The translations under genes and the position numbers were made by a program. A stretch of DNA of 64,000 bases, taken from contig NC_085106.1 of the NCBI RefSeq assembly GCF_963422355.1, forward strand, positions 3,262,068-3,326,067. Reading direction: 5' to 3'. Of this stretch, positions 34,851 through 64,000 are shown piece after piece. The notes under the pieces are model-generated. The model searched no databases. It had not been told where the DNA came from and saw only the letters and a program-made list of their open reading frames with translations. Every line of letters begins with the position of its first letter. Position 1 is the stretch's first letter. Source of the stretch: Corticium candelabrum. Lineage: Eukaryota; Porifera; Homoscleromorpha; Homosclerophorida; Plakinidae.

Positions 34851-36951
34851 GGTCAGTGGGTGATCCGGCCATTTCATTTTCTACATTTCAATTTTTATGT
34901 TATTATTTTTCAATTATCAATTTTTAATTGTTTAATTTTTAAAATTTTGATTTTAAATTTTTACTTGCATTCTTATTTAAAATTTTGTGTTTACTAAATT
35001 TTAAATTTTAATTTAAAATTTTTAATTTTTTATTTTTTATTCTCCTTTTTATTTTTTGTGAAATTGTTTTTTATCTTTTGATGTTTGATTCTTACGATCT
35101 CTAGATTTATTTTTTAAAGTTTGAATTTTAACCACGCTATGTGTTCAAAACTAGAAACTTGAACGTCAGTTCGCTTAGTCAATTTCTAACATATGAACAG
35201 AAAATTGAAATGACCGAAGACACTAGACACAGCGGGGCTCTCAGGGGCTGCCATTCGAATGCGTGTCTCAGGAGATCACATTTCCAACACACAAGCAGGT
35301 GTTTGCTTTTAGTTTACTTTGCCAAACCATGTTGGCAGCACTTGGCCGCGGACAACTCCGCTCTGACACACAACGTTGTGCTAGTGAATACCCCGGTCCC
35401 TAGCTGTGTAGGTACACAAGACGATACCTTTACCGTAGATGAACTGGTTGGAGGGAAAATGCTACTAATATTTAAATAGGCTCAGCACTACAACTGTGGT
35501 GACGAAGTATACAGACTCGTTCGTTGTCTAGGAAAAATTGAGAGATAATTAAAACATTGAAACCATCATCCTACAACAAGTAGTAGACTGCGCGCTTTCA
35601 CGGGCACTCTAGATGTAGTGTACACGGTACCGTACAAGTGTGGGCGTGGTACTCCATAGCAGGTCACATTTCTTCATTTGCATGACGTCGCACAACTCAC
35701 CAAGTAAACAGACATACATGTCCATCGTTTTCGACGTCTTCTGAACTCTATTTGAATTCAACTCAACTGAACTCTATTTAAAGTCTATTTGCTCAACTCA
35801 ACTCAATTAGTTAGCTCAACTAACGTAGAAGAGTGTGCGGCTACAACTGAAAGAACATGGTCATAGCTAGTCAGCTACAGCTAGCTAGAGCTAGTTACTA
35901 TCTAAACTACTATGTCAATGCTAGGTATAGCTACTAGAGTCAATAGTGCTAGACAATGATTGTAGAGTTCTACTGTGTCACTCGATGATCTGTGGGCTGT
36001 CATTGTCGACGCGTCCGTTCGTATCTGCAGTCAAGCAGTGTGACGAGGAGACACCAGCAACTTGGGTTGTGGCAGATAGAAACACAATTGGTAGTTCCGT
36101 GTCCGACGAAATGAAGAAATTGACCTGCTATAGAGTACCACGCCCACCCTTGTACGGTACCGTGTACTACCTAGAGTGTGTCCGTGAAAGCGCGCAGTCT
36201 ACTACTTGTAGTTTAGAGCTATAGGTTAACGGTTTCAATGTTTTATTTGTGTTTCGATTTTTTCTAGAACACAAACGAGTGTGTATACTTCGTCACCGCA
36301 GTTGCCAACTCGGCGAGCCTATCTAGCTAGGTACCTAGATATTCGTAGCATTTCCCCTCCAACCGGTTCATCTACGGCAAAGGTAGAGTGTTGTGTGCAA
36401 TGCACGTACCTACACAGCTAGGGACCGCGGTATTCACTGGCACAACGTTGTGTGTCAGAGCGAAGTTGTCCGCTGCCAAGAGCTGCCAACGTGGTTTGGC
36501 ACGTGACGGAAAGTAAACTACAAACAAACACCTGCTTGTGCGTTCGAATGGAAGCCCCGCTGAGACTCTCGCTGTGTCTAGTGTCTTCGGTCATTTCAAT
36601 TTTCTATTCATGTTGGAAATTGAATAAGCGAACTGCAAGTTCAAGTTTCTAGTTCTAAGCACATAGGTGCTTAAAAATCAAATTGAAAACAAATCTAAAG
36701 ATCACAAGAATCAAACATCAAAAGATGAAAACAATTTTACCAAAAAATTAAAATAAAAATAAAAAATAAAAATAAAATTTTTAATAAATACAAAAAATTT
36801 AAAAACGAATGCAAGTAAAAAATTAAAAATGTAAAATAAAAAATATAAAAATAAAATTAAAAAATTAAATAAAAGTAAAAAAATTGAAAATTAAAAATAA
36901 AAACATAAAATTAAAATTTAGAAAATTTAATAGCCGGACCATCCACTGACC
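34851..36951. mobile_element. Fold-back element (copy E), complete
   Basis: 2,101 bp with termini GGTCAGTGGGTGATCCGGCC and GGCCGG-type inverse GCCGGACCATCCACTGACC. Left arm about 34851-35670, right arm about 36125-36951, loop about 450 bp. No nested insertions, so this is the reference copy for the family. No transposase is encoded. The loop frame at 35946-36224 runs into the arm and is not credible as a gene. Confidence 0.85.
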
Positions 36952-36955
36952 TATT

Positions 36956-37918
36956 GTTCTTACCGATCATTCTGGATTCTCTTTTGCGCTGACCACGCCC
37001 ATAACTAGTATTTGATACCACCACCCACCTACTCTGTAGTAGAGCCATGCAGATCCTGATTCGCCTACTCCTAGTTCTTCTTATCATGTATGAGCCGACG
37101 TCGACATCAATGAGCCACACATGGCGCGCCATAGATATCATATGCAGTCTGTCAGTATGTAGAGCGATTTCCATGTTGCACTAATTAGTTAATTTGCTCG
37201 ACGGTTTGACGTCATTTCAAACTCATATTATCGTGTTGACTGGTAAATTTCTTGATTGTAATTTCCCGTTGATGGTCAGAGCGGTAATTACTATATATGT
37301 TTCTGCAGTGATCAGAAGTGTCTCTAAGAGTTGTAAAATTATTTATCACAAATGCATGGATATGAAAGCTGAATTCATCTATTTTTGAAAAAATTTAAAC
37401 GTGACAGACTTCAGTCCTTGTCATATATAATATAAATGCAAGTATGGGAGATCAAGTCAGAGTCTGTGCAGCTCACCCCCACACCCCTCCCCAGCCAGAA
37501 AAAATATATTGAACACGCCTACTACAAGGGCCAGTAGCACGTGCATGTCTATAGGGTTGAGACAGATGCTCGAATATTCGAATATTTTGGCATTCAAAAA
37601 AGAACAAAGGAGAGTGCTACCCGGTCGCTTGAGTATTACCTCCTTAATTTTAGCCCCATCCTATTCCTAGAGGTCACGCTAAGCCCCTGGCTGAAGCCAT
37701 TGTTGTCAAGACAACAATATTGTTTCTATGACAACAAAATTTTAAGTTTTCGTGGTAGTTTTGTAGCAGTTTCTTGCAATATGATGAGTTTTAATAAACA
37801 TTGCTAACAAATTTTGTCAATAAAATCCTATATTTAAAAATTTTAAATAACAACATATAGTTTTTAAGTTTCGGAGGCACAGTTTTGTTGTAGCAATTGT
37901 TCTGAAATCTGGCAATTA
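36956..37918. other. Intergenic spacer after fold-back E
   Basis: Homologous to the spacer after fold-back D; no gene supported. It ends abruptly at CTGGCAATTA, where the copy upstream of copy 6 continues with CGTCTCTGATAACTAG. Confidence 0.6.
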
Positions 37919-38003
37919 AAGGGTAACTGACATGAAAAAATCGAAAATTGTTTTATTACATTTTTTGTTTGTTCTTAATGTTCTTATGCCCCAAATTAAA
38001 AGT

Positions 38004-38609
38004 TTAATTTTTGAAGCTACATTCGTGAAGATATCGAGGCGTAATCGTACCCGCCATGACGTCAAAAGAGGAACGGAAGTGGCTAGAGCGCATACTGGCA
38101 ATAGAAAATGTATTTTTTCGGTTTCTGACACAGTAAACAAAGCGAGAAATTAGTCTTTGCAATGATCGGCGAGTGGTTCGTGCTGACGGAGAAGATCCTT
38201 GATCAACAGTGACTGCAGTCGATGACAATGGGTTCGTACACACTTGGCTTCCTGCAGCAGGCGTTGTTGTTGCAGGCACGGATTCATCTTGCCCTTTCCT
38301 TCTTTTATTCTGCAGACGTCTAGGGTTTGTCTTGTTCGTGTAATTTTGGTAACACAAACGATGGTAGTAGCCTCTTGGATAATCCTCGCGTGTAACCCCT
38401 TGCTTGCGCGGAAACAGGTATGTGTCATCTTGCCTCACTTCCGCAGTGTCGTGCAAAGTCGCCCAACTGCGCTGTTGAAACGCAGTCAATTCACCACCCT
38501 CTTTCTGACACTGACACGGGCAGCTTCTCCAATCTAGGCAACGAACATTCGCAGCGGGAACTACAGCTTCAAAGACAAGACTTTCGTCGTCACTTCTTTC
38601 GAACTCCAT
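38004..38609 (-). CDS. Cys/His-rich protein fragment, probably transposon-derived
   Basis: 201 codons from ATG 38609. Motifs are CLDWRSCPCQCQ, then FQQRSWATLHDTAEVRQDD and GYYHRLCYQNYTNKT. The W-x2-L-x3-A-x2-R-x-D and YHR-x-CY-x2-YT arrangement is one I have seen in multi-copy, TE-like proteins of invertebrates; I cannot name the family. A second cysteine pair begins at FVYCVRNRK near the end, where a larger protein would be expected to continue. Probably a truncated or first-exon fragment. Confidence 0.45.
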   Translation of the reverse strand: MEFERSDDESLVFEAVVPAANVRCLDWRSCPCQCQKEGGELTAFQQRSWATLHDTAEVRQDDTYLFPRKQGVTREDYPRGYYHRLCYQNYTNKTNPRRLQNKRRKGQDESVPATTTPAAGSQVCTNPLSSTAVTVDQGSSPSARTTRRSLQRLISRFVYCVRNRKNTFSIASMRSSHFRSSFDVMAGTITPRYLHECSFKN

Positions 38610-38844
38610 CGCTTGAATTAGTTAATTAATTAATCGATAAAAGCCAATTCAATAGATATTATACACAAACCCTGTTCTTCTGAGATCCAACTAGACTTCA
38701 CCAACAAGCAACTGCAACAATTAAATGCTAGTATGAGTCTAGTGCTACAGATGCGTTCCTTTATACAATGTCTGTCAATTGCACGTCTGGTTCATTTCAT
38801 CCATTTTGCGTAGCCATTATCTACTTTACTTATTAATTAATTAA

Positions 38845-39047
38845 TAGTCATAGTCATGATCCGGTTGAGTCATCATTATCCGGTCAAATCCTAGTCATCA
38901 TTCGGTTGAGTCATCATCATCCGCGTCAAATTGCGTGCAGTCATCATCCGGTTTACGTTGCAGTAGGCGGTTGAGTTCAAGGTAGAAACGATTACGTCAT
39001 CATTTTTCCGGTTCTAGTAGTAATTGCAATCATCATTCGGTGAGTTA
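38845..39047. repeat. Degenerate minisatellite GTCATCATCCGGTTGA
   Basis: About seven imperfect repeats of GTCATCATYCGGTTGA with variable spacing. Confidence 0.65.
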
Positions 39048-39471
39048 TTGTTACTGTTTGCTTTCATGGTAGTTTTAGCATCCGATGAACGCTTTCTAAC
39101 TTGTTGCATGCTTGCACATCCGGGTTTTCATATCTACAAACAACAAAGCCGTAAAACGAACCTAGACAAACAGGGCACAAAGCAGAACGTAAAAGAATGT
39201 GATATGCTACTTTCAAAAGCTTAAAAAACTGATGTACAGGAGTCTACAGGGGATTTAGTGGCTCTGTTGAATACCTGAAATAATAGCTCGGGTACCAGAC
39301 CCCATCATGGCGTCAAGCTAACCTTTTGAACTCGCTGTTGTAAACCGACCATTTTTGTGAGTGCCAACAAGTCGAAACGGTCTTAGCACCACATTATCTA
39401 CTATTTTATGAAGTAAACCTTTCTCGTACGAGAGTGGGAGCGGAGGTGGAGAGTGAGAGCGGAGGTGCAGA

Positions 39472-39651
39472 CCACGACTCATCCAATGGTGACGCTCTGT
39501 TTTTCCTGTTAAAACGATTATGCCGAGTCAACACATTTTGCGAAACCTATACTACACTCTCGATGCAGGAAGTTCAACATAGAGTCTGTTCGTCATGCAT
39601 ATATAGATAGACCTTCAAGTCGAAAACAGTTTAGTTGCTCTATTCACCGTG
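39472..39651 (+). promoter_or_regulatory. Conserved promoter block of copy 7
   Basis: Same block as copies 4-6, with CCAAT at the start and a TATATAG box at 39600-39606, 52 bp before the ATG. Confidence 0.6.
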
Positions 39652-43325
<3,674 letters not shown>

Positions 43326-43677
43326 GTCCAACAAAGAGATATTCAACTGTGAGTTATTCACAGACATCTATATAACTCATATTGCATTGCGACTTACATT
43401 AATTTCTCTGATTGTTTGCTGTTAGAGTGTGGCTGAGTGCGGCTGGCTATGAAACTCTTTCTTGCTGCGTATTGGAAACGCGAGGAATGCGTGTAGACTC
43501 AACTAGTGCTTAATCTTTTGCTGCCTTCTGTTGTTTGTCTAGCCAATGTTTGTTACTAGTTGTTGGCGTTGTAATTGCTTCAGTTATTACGAATAGATGT
43601 TAGCAGACAAAACTTCTTGCCAATTTTGCTTCGCTGGTAATGATCTTAGCTACATAAAAGTCTTAGAATATAATTAC

Positions 43678-46600
43678 ACTGTAAAAAATTGTGTTTTAAA
43701 ACAAGCGACCACGCATGTTTTGATGCAAAAGAAAGTGTTAAGAATAAAGAAACACGTGTAGAAACAAGACATCTATATTTAGAAGCTAACCAATTATCCT
43801 CAAAACAACACGTGCCTGTGTTGAAACAACAACCACAAAACTAACACAGTGTGTTAAATTATGATGCCTGTTGGTAACAAGTACTGATGTGTTGAAACGT
43901 TTACAAGAAGTGTGCTAAATCAAACCTTCTACTTTGAAACAAGAAAAATGTGTAAATTCTAACAATCTCAGTTAGAAACAACACTTGCAACTGGTGCTTT
44001 TTACATTAGTACGTAGAAGTCTAAGCCACATATGAAGTATTGTTTACACCATTCATACAATTAAGAAAATATGCTACATATCTAAAGTCCAGGTATGTGA
44101 TGAAAAACAGCAATTCTTTCAGTCACCAACAGCATGTCACCAACTTTTCTGATACAGAATGACTCATTTTCTATAAGAGAATTGCATGAAACCAGTGTAG
44201 TCTTTGCACTTGGCTGAACTTCATATGAGTAAAAGTGATCATTGAAAGAGCAGATCTCAAGACAGCGAACAACAAAATATTTCTCATTCTCTGCCACAAT
44301 AATGAGATCAACTGTAGCAAAAGTGAAGTCAATATCTGGATTAAGTGCTGGAATCTTCACTACAGAGCCTTTTTGTATATAACACTTCGCCTGGTAAGAC
44401 CTTTACCACTATTGCACATGAACAAAGCTTTTCATGCAGTTACAGCTGTGACAAACAAGAATAACCACACACCTCAAAACCCACAGTGGAGTTTGATTCC
44501 TTGAACCAAGATATCTTGAGAGCTGCTCTGCTAAGGGGTGGTTCACAAAGTCTATAGTAGTTCCTGAAGAAATGAACAAAGTCATAAACCTACAATCAAT
44601 TCCCAAGCAGTCAATTTATATACCAGAGTGGATAAGATCTTCCACTGCTAGATATGATGATGATCCATCAGGACTTGACAACAAGCGATGGCACATGTAC
44701 AATTGTGCTTGCTTAGCCAGTAAATAAGGAATATTTCTAAAATTTCCTTTCACAAGACGTTTAAAGTGTCCATTCTTTGCTTCAAATCTCATACACCACA
44801 TAGTCCGTAGAGGTCCAAAGCTAGCATGACAATAGTAATGTTAGTAATTAATATCAACTATATTTGTGTTGGAAATTTTTATCTAACCTAAATTCAGAGA
44901 ATTACTACAACTTTACAATGTAAAAATATTACCATACTTCTGAATAATAGTCTGCACCCGAACAGTAACCTGTGCATCCGATGAGTTTGAAATAATAGTA
45001 ACTCGAGTTCAAATATTAACCCACACCTTAGATGTGAAAGACTGGTATCTGACACTGTGCATGCCCAAGGTTAATAGTGCACCAGTTGGCAAAAACCATA
45101 TGTTCGTGAAAAAAAGCGATAAGCAATCTTTTTCATTGCATAAAAATTAAAGACCGAGGAAGACGTTTGAGCATCTGTGAACATTATGGCAGTAATATAC
45201 AAAATCAACAAACAGAACCTTTTTCGGTAAACAAATCCAACAAACTGAAACAGCTTGAAAGTAAATCTAGAAAAATGAAAGCGAGTGACTGGAGGAGGCA
45301 TGATCCCAAGCGTTGAAAAATGGTATCCTGTGCTTTAGTAGTAACCCATGAAGCTGATCATTTTTATAAATCACATTTGAATCAATCTCATAGATACAGT
45401 CCTCAGTCACCTGTTTGTAAAAAAGAACTTAAATTATTTGTAAAATATTCTGGTGAGCTGTCCTCAAGTATATTGGCAAATACATTATGTCCACCTCAAA
45501 AAGAGGCTGAGTTTCTGGGCAACATAATACCTTTAGCAAGCTTTATCTACTTAATAAGCAGCTACTCAGATTTTAGAGTGTGACATACAGTTACAAACAT
45601 TCTATTGTTATGTTCACTAATGAGATCTTCATATAGTGTCAATTGCACACACATTGCCAATTATTATAATTGAGGTCCACGATAAAATATTCAACTAATA
45701 AAGGAACAAATGTTTGGTATATGGTGGGGGCATAAACAAAACACCAAAAGCAAACACTTCTACTTGAAAAAGCATATAAAATCTGTTAATTTATTAATTA
45801 AACATGTTTAAAAAGTAACTCAAAAGCTGACTTGGCAGATGAACCATATAATGCATTTTAGGTGTTATTGTTTTGCCAGGATATAAGTGGCAAAATCGGT
45901 GGTGATGGTCCTCAATCATAGTTGCCAGAAGACAAGCATCATCAGTGGTCACAGTTGTTGCAACACATATCGCCAATATTACCAGCAATGTCAGAAAACA
46001 ATAGTAGTGTTCATCATCAGCTGGAACCCATTCACCTATGAAAATTGGAAGGTTCACTGCCAGACACCATGACTGAGCAGCTACAACAAATCAATTCATT
46101 TACCGAATCAGAAAAACTGTTGATATTCATACAAATGTACCTCGCTGACCTAACTTGTCATCTCGATCTATAGCGTCTCTTGTTATTTGTGTGGGGCAAT
46201 CTTTGCCTTCATTATATCCCAGATCTGCATACTTAATTTGTTGGTTCAGGGTTACAAGTGTAAAATACCTCTGAGAAAAGCAGTGTTGAAGGAGCAATCT
46301 AGACAAAACATCTGATAAAGCTGTACAAGTCCAGCAAGATGCTGTGTAATACTAACCTAATTTCTCTGGTGATCGCTCTTCCAAAAGAATATGCATCACG
46401 TCAAATGGTAGGCACTCAGTGACTTTGAAGTTCTTGATTTTGCTTACAACACTCCTATAATTTAACCCATAATTGACTGAGAAGTGAGAGAGTAAGTCAG
46501 AATCTTCCAGCTGCTGACACTGTTCTTCATGCATCACTTCATTTCTCATAACAAACTTGCTTTCTGTAAACTGTGACAAACATAATTAGCATTTTAAAAT

Positions 46601-47100
46601 CAACACATTGGACTACCGTTTCATAAATAGAAATAAAAATAATCAGGCCACACCAGAAACTCTTCATTTTAGATAGCATAAAGACTGTCTAAAGTTTCTA
46701 TTTTCCCACAAAAAATGTTTACATGTTTGGATAAAACTTCTTTGTTGTTTCTATTGGTGTTTGCAATAACCATTTTTCGAATGTATATGATGTCTGCTAA
46801 ACTCTAAATGTAATCCAACACTGTCATCTGGCATTGACTCCATAGCGAGTTCCGATATCTGATGCTGTGAGCACAGACATCAGACATCGTTCATCGTCAA
46901 ATGTTACCATGCAACAAATGTCCTTCAGCAAAAATGACTCTTCAACTCGCAGAATCCTAGAATTAATGATGGAACAATTAGTGTCCAAAACCGTGAGTTT
47001 GACAGAAATTGCAGGCATAGCAAATGTTGTATTGTGCCATACTAGCCTCATACCCATGCGCACTGTCCCCACCAGAAATAAGTGATACACGCACATACCT
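43678..47100 (-). mobile_element. EnSpm/CACTA-like element, left end visible
   Basis: Family sequence after copy 7 breaks at TAGAATATAATTA and is followed by CACTGTAAAAAATTG, a CACTG-type terminus. Subterminal repeats follow over 300 bp (AAACAACACGTG, GTGTTGAAAC, AACACAGTGTGTTA), as expected for CACTA elements. Minus-strand transposase-like exons span 44.6-46.6 kb. The right terminus is not found, so the end coordinate is approximate. Confidence 0.65.
44616..46579 (-). pseudogene. CACTA/EnSpm-like transposase exons (Tnp2-like)
   Basis: In order on the minus strand: 46352-46579 (HFSVNYGLNYRSVVSKIKNF, ECLPFDVMHILLEE), about 46141-46275 (LNQQIKYADLGYNEGKDCPT), 45794-46076 (FIGEWVPADDEHYYCFLTLL, ITPKMHYMVHLPSQLL) and 44616-44825 (MWCMRFEAKNGHFKRLVKGN, FRNIPYLLAKQAQLYMCH). 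The DVMH-x-LLE, PKMHYMVHLP and WCMRFEAKN motifs are typical of multi-exon EnSpm-type transposases of animals. Exon junction phases do not all agree in my hands, so I treat it as degraded. Flanking frames at 44082-44360 and 46824-47096 may be further exons. Confidence 0.6.
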
Positions 47101-47411
47101 GCAGAGTGGAATATAACGATCGGTCATCTGTCATTGACCAACCGACTGGTGTTCGTGACCAACCACAATTTTGCTTTGACCGGACATACCTATACACGAC
47201 TGTTTAGGTGTAATAATTATTGCATGGACGGTAGGGAATCAATTCGCAACCCAAAAGTCCAGACAATTGACTGAAGCAGCAGGCAAGATCTACAACAAAC
47301 GTGTTACGTACAGGCGTATGGATTTGTGACGTAGCTCAAGAGCGGGGCGTCGCGTGGATCTAAAATTGAAGTTAGAGGTCTTAGGGACCGGTCATTATTA
47401 ATTAAATGTCC

Positions 47412-47432
47412 GGGGTGGGTGGGTGGGTGGGG
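47412..47432 (+). other. G-quadruplex motif
   Basis: GGGGTGGGTGGGTGGGTGG with a following GG; four G-runs of at least three with one-base loops. Confidence 0.8.
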
Positions 47433-47562
47433 TTGGCAAAATTTACGGAGGGCAGCAAAGTTAAATTAAAAATTCTACAACATGTGTTTTAGAAAACTTT
47501 CGACCCCAATGTTTGACGGTCAATATTTGTGTGAGTCCCACCATTGTGCGTGCGTGCGTGCG

Positions 47563-47744
<182 letters not shown>

Positions 47745-47799
47745 GCGCGCGCATCTGTCTGCAATATATAGACATACAGAAGGTATACAATGAGAAATT

Positions 47800-49640
47800 T
47801 AATGCACTTGTTGTAAGTTCAATACTTTAGTAAAAGTCTACAAATTTAGAATGCCAAGACTTGCGCAAGCTAAAAGCAAAGCGAGTTATAATGGTGTTGC
47901 TAGGGATTGGAACGGACGAGTCTGGTTTATTTAAACTGTCGCTGCGTGTCTCGAACTTACCATCGTCATCTGTCTTGACCTTCGACTCTTACAATGTCCA
48001 AGATGATTTTATCTGACTCCAACTCTTCGCACTCGCTGTCATTTACTAGATTTGCACTTGCTCAAGGCTCCTCGTGTCCGTAGAGTTTACCTGCAGCCAT
48101 AGACTTTACTAAATGGCTCTCGATTAATAAAATAAAAGTTTTTCCTGCTTACACTGTTTTTCCCTGCTTATGACAATCAACGTATTTTCAAAGCTTGGAA
48201 ACGAGAAGTTGCTATAATACATCCCTCTATTACTAAAATGTTCAAACTTAATTAATTCTTGCACTTCTATTTACTCAAATTGTTGTTGTATATATTTAAA
48301 ATATTGCCGCTTACGTAATTACTACACATATAAAAATACGGTCATACGGTCGTACGTCAGACGACTGTACTATACCCTTAGCTCGAATATCTGGGTCTCG
48401 GTAATGAATAGAGAAGCACATTACAGTGCCAAACCATCCGGTGTATGTAATTAATATCTCGTCACGTGATAATATTTTGCATACTGAGGTTTTAGCCCAA
48501 TTCACTCGTCTCAGCTAAGGTTTTCAATGCATTCGTTTGCAAAGCGTCTCCAGACTTGCGTAGACTTACAGGTCAGTCGCTTCGTCCGACAAACAGACGC
48601 ACTATCATGCATGGACAATGCACGTCCCCCTTCGCAAATTCTCGTAGAGCGCCAAATTTTTGTTGAAGACGACATTTTAAATTAGTAATTTTTGCAACGA
48701 CATCGCGGCCGCTCAGCCACGCACACCGAAAATTCAAGCTGTCAGACTGCAAAACCACTATGCAGGAACACTGTGAAACAAGAAAATGCACCTTTGCTCT
48801 AATTGTTGGTGGAAAACATGCACGTGCAAGTGTAGACTAGGCGTTGTTTCTATGTGCTAAAACGCTAGGTGAAGAAAAGGACTAAACGTCATGTACAGGA
48901 TGGACGCCCGATGGCCGAATTCTTGTTGGCAGCTACCGAACAAAGAGACGTGGAGCCTTATGATAACATCATGTTCGTCTATTGATCGGAATAGCTTCAT
49001 TATCTGCGCTATTCGAGTATAAATATGGTCGTACGGTCGTCGGTTAGTGACTACTGTACCCTTAGCCCGGATATCCGGGCCTCGGGTAATAATATCACTT
49101 TTTAGCACGACATTAGAAAAAGCTTCGACTAACGTACACCTTACACACTTTAGAATGACACCACTATATACTAGATTTGCATCAGACACGCCCATGAAGC
49201 TTAGAGTTCTTAAGCGTAGGAACCACAGGTCAATCAGCAGCCTACCGTAGTACGGTCACTATAAATAAAATAAAGTCTTTAGTATACCTAATGACGTTAT
49301 AGTGCAATGTGCATGTGCGACAATCGGTCGACGAAGATTACATTCAATTTAGACAATGCTGTTACCGCGCATTGCGGTTGCCCCCAATCTGGATGCCATT
49401 CCCACGCCTCTGTGCATTGAGCTAAATCCAGTCGTATCTCTTATCTCATGTGGCTGTAAGGTACCGTAAGCAACAGCGTGCACGATTGCGATGACCATAT
49501 GATAAAAAATCCATGCAACGACTCCACGTTTCTGACTGCTAGTGCATGGTTGCTGCTAATTGCTTATATTTCTAACTACACATAATCACGACATAGCTTA
49601 CGGTCACGTATTTACGCACTACGCAAAATTGCCTAAGCAC
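47800..49640. other. Gene-free region 3' of the adhesion gene
   Basis: No credible coding region. Two related segments, about 48340-48415 and 49020-49090, share GGTCGTACG, ACTGTAC, CCCTTAGC and GATATC(C/T)GGG(T/C)CTCGG, a dispersed non-coding repeat. I found no exon with a membrane segment that could continue the adhesion gene. Confidence 0.5.
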
Positions 49641-49654
49641 AAAGTCTACTGCAG

Positions 49655-63549
<13,895 letters not shown>

Positions 63550-63639
63550 CTGTACACCCAAAAAGAGTTACTATGCGTCTTCCTTCAATAATCGATTCAC
63601 ATCGTTGTCGCTGTAGAATTTCAAGCGTGTGTAATTACC

Positions 63640-64000
<361 letters not shown>

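Larger units (their letters stand above)
37919..39471. mobile_element. Insertion of about 1.55 kb upstream of copy 7
   Basis: Comparison with the spacer before copy 6 shows foreign sequence starting AAGGGTAACTGACATG at 37919 and ending where the promoter block (ACCACGACTCATCC) resumes at 39472. It contains a minus-strand zinc-finger-like frame and a CATCAT-CGG minisatellite. Ends and class are unresolved. Confidence 0.55.

Noticed and set aside
45320-45583. 87-codon plus-strand frame in the CACTA region
   Set aside because: It lies between minus-strand transposase exons and shows no motif; probably intronic.

Overview
This is eukaryotic, almost certainly early-branching metazoan DNA; a sponge or similar animal is my inference, since no ribosomal or mitochondrial marker is present. 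Evidence: GT-AG introns in every real gene, long dinucleotide microsatellites, many inverted-repeat DNA transposons, and an animal-type adhesion gene with cadherin, EGF and laminin-G modules.

Left two thirds (about 1.0-43.7 kb, AT-rich): a head-to-tail, plus-strand array of seven copies of one gene family (here copies 1-7). The full model is three exons (phase 0, then phase 2) encoding a secreted, cysteine-rich protein of about 355-396 residues: signal peptide, a domain whose cysteine spacing (C-x7-C-x37-C-x8-C-x7-C, with an FLC/FMC motif) matches the first half of a Frizzled cysteine-rich domain, further cysteine-rich sequence, and a hydrophobic C-terminal tail that looks like a GPI-anchor signal or very short membrane anchor. 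Copies 1, 4, 5 and 7 are complete; copies 2 and 3 consist only of exon 1 with an intact splice donor; copy 6 has lost its promoter-proximal start and signal peptide to a transposon. Copies 4/6 and 5/7 pair off, indicating duplication of a two-gene block of about 16 kb.

Between the copies lie mobile elements: a 2.1-kb fold-back element family with arms of about 800 bp, a second fold-back with minisatellite arms nested in one of them, a broken hAT element, an apparently intact PIF/Harbinger element (Myb-like protein plus DDE transposase), four fragments of one retroelement C-terminus, a small MITE family, a TIR element in copy 6, and an EnSpm/CACTA-like element that ends the array. Two copies of an unrecognised secreted-protein first exon are also carried in the repeat unit, each broken by a different nonsense change.

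Right third (49.6 kb to the window edge, GC-richer exons): one minus-strand gene, 5' end outside the window, reconstructed here in 11 exons (about 2,886 residues): cadherin-like repeats, five classical cadherin repeats, eight more cadherin/CSPG-like repeats, receptor-L-type repeats, ten EGF domains, laminin G, EGF, laminin G, stop. Its introns hold microsatellites and nested MITEs, including one with a clean 9-bp target duplication.

Together the window holds an expanding cluster of putative surface/secreted recognition proteins next to a giant adhesion protein. No functional link between them can be read from sequence alone.
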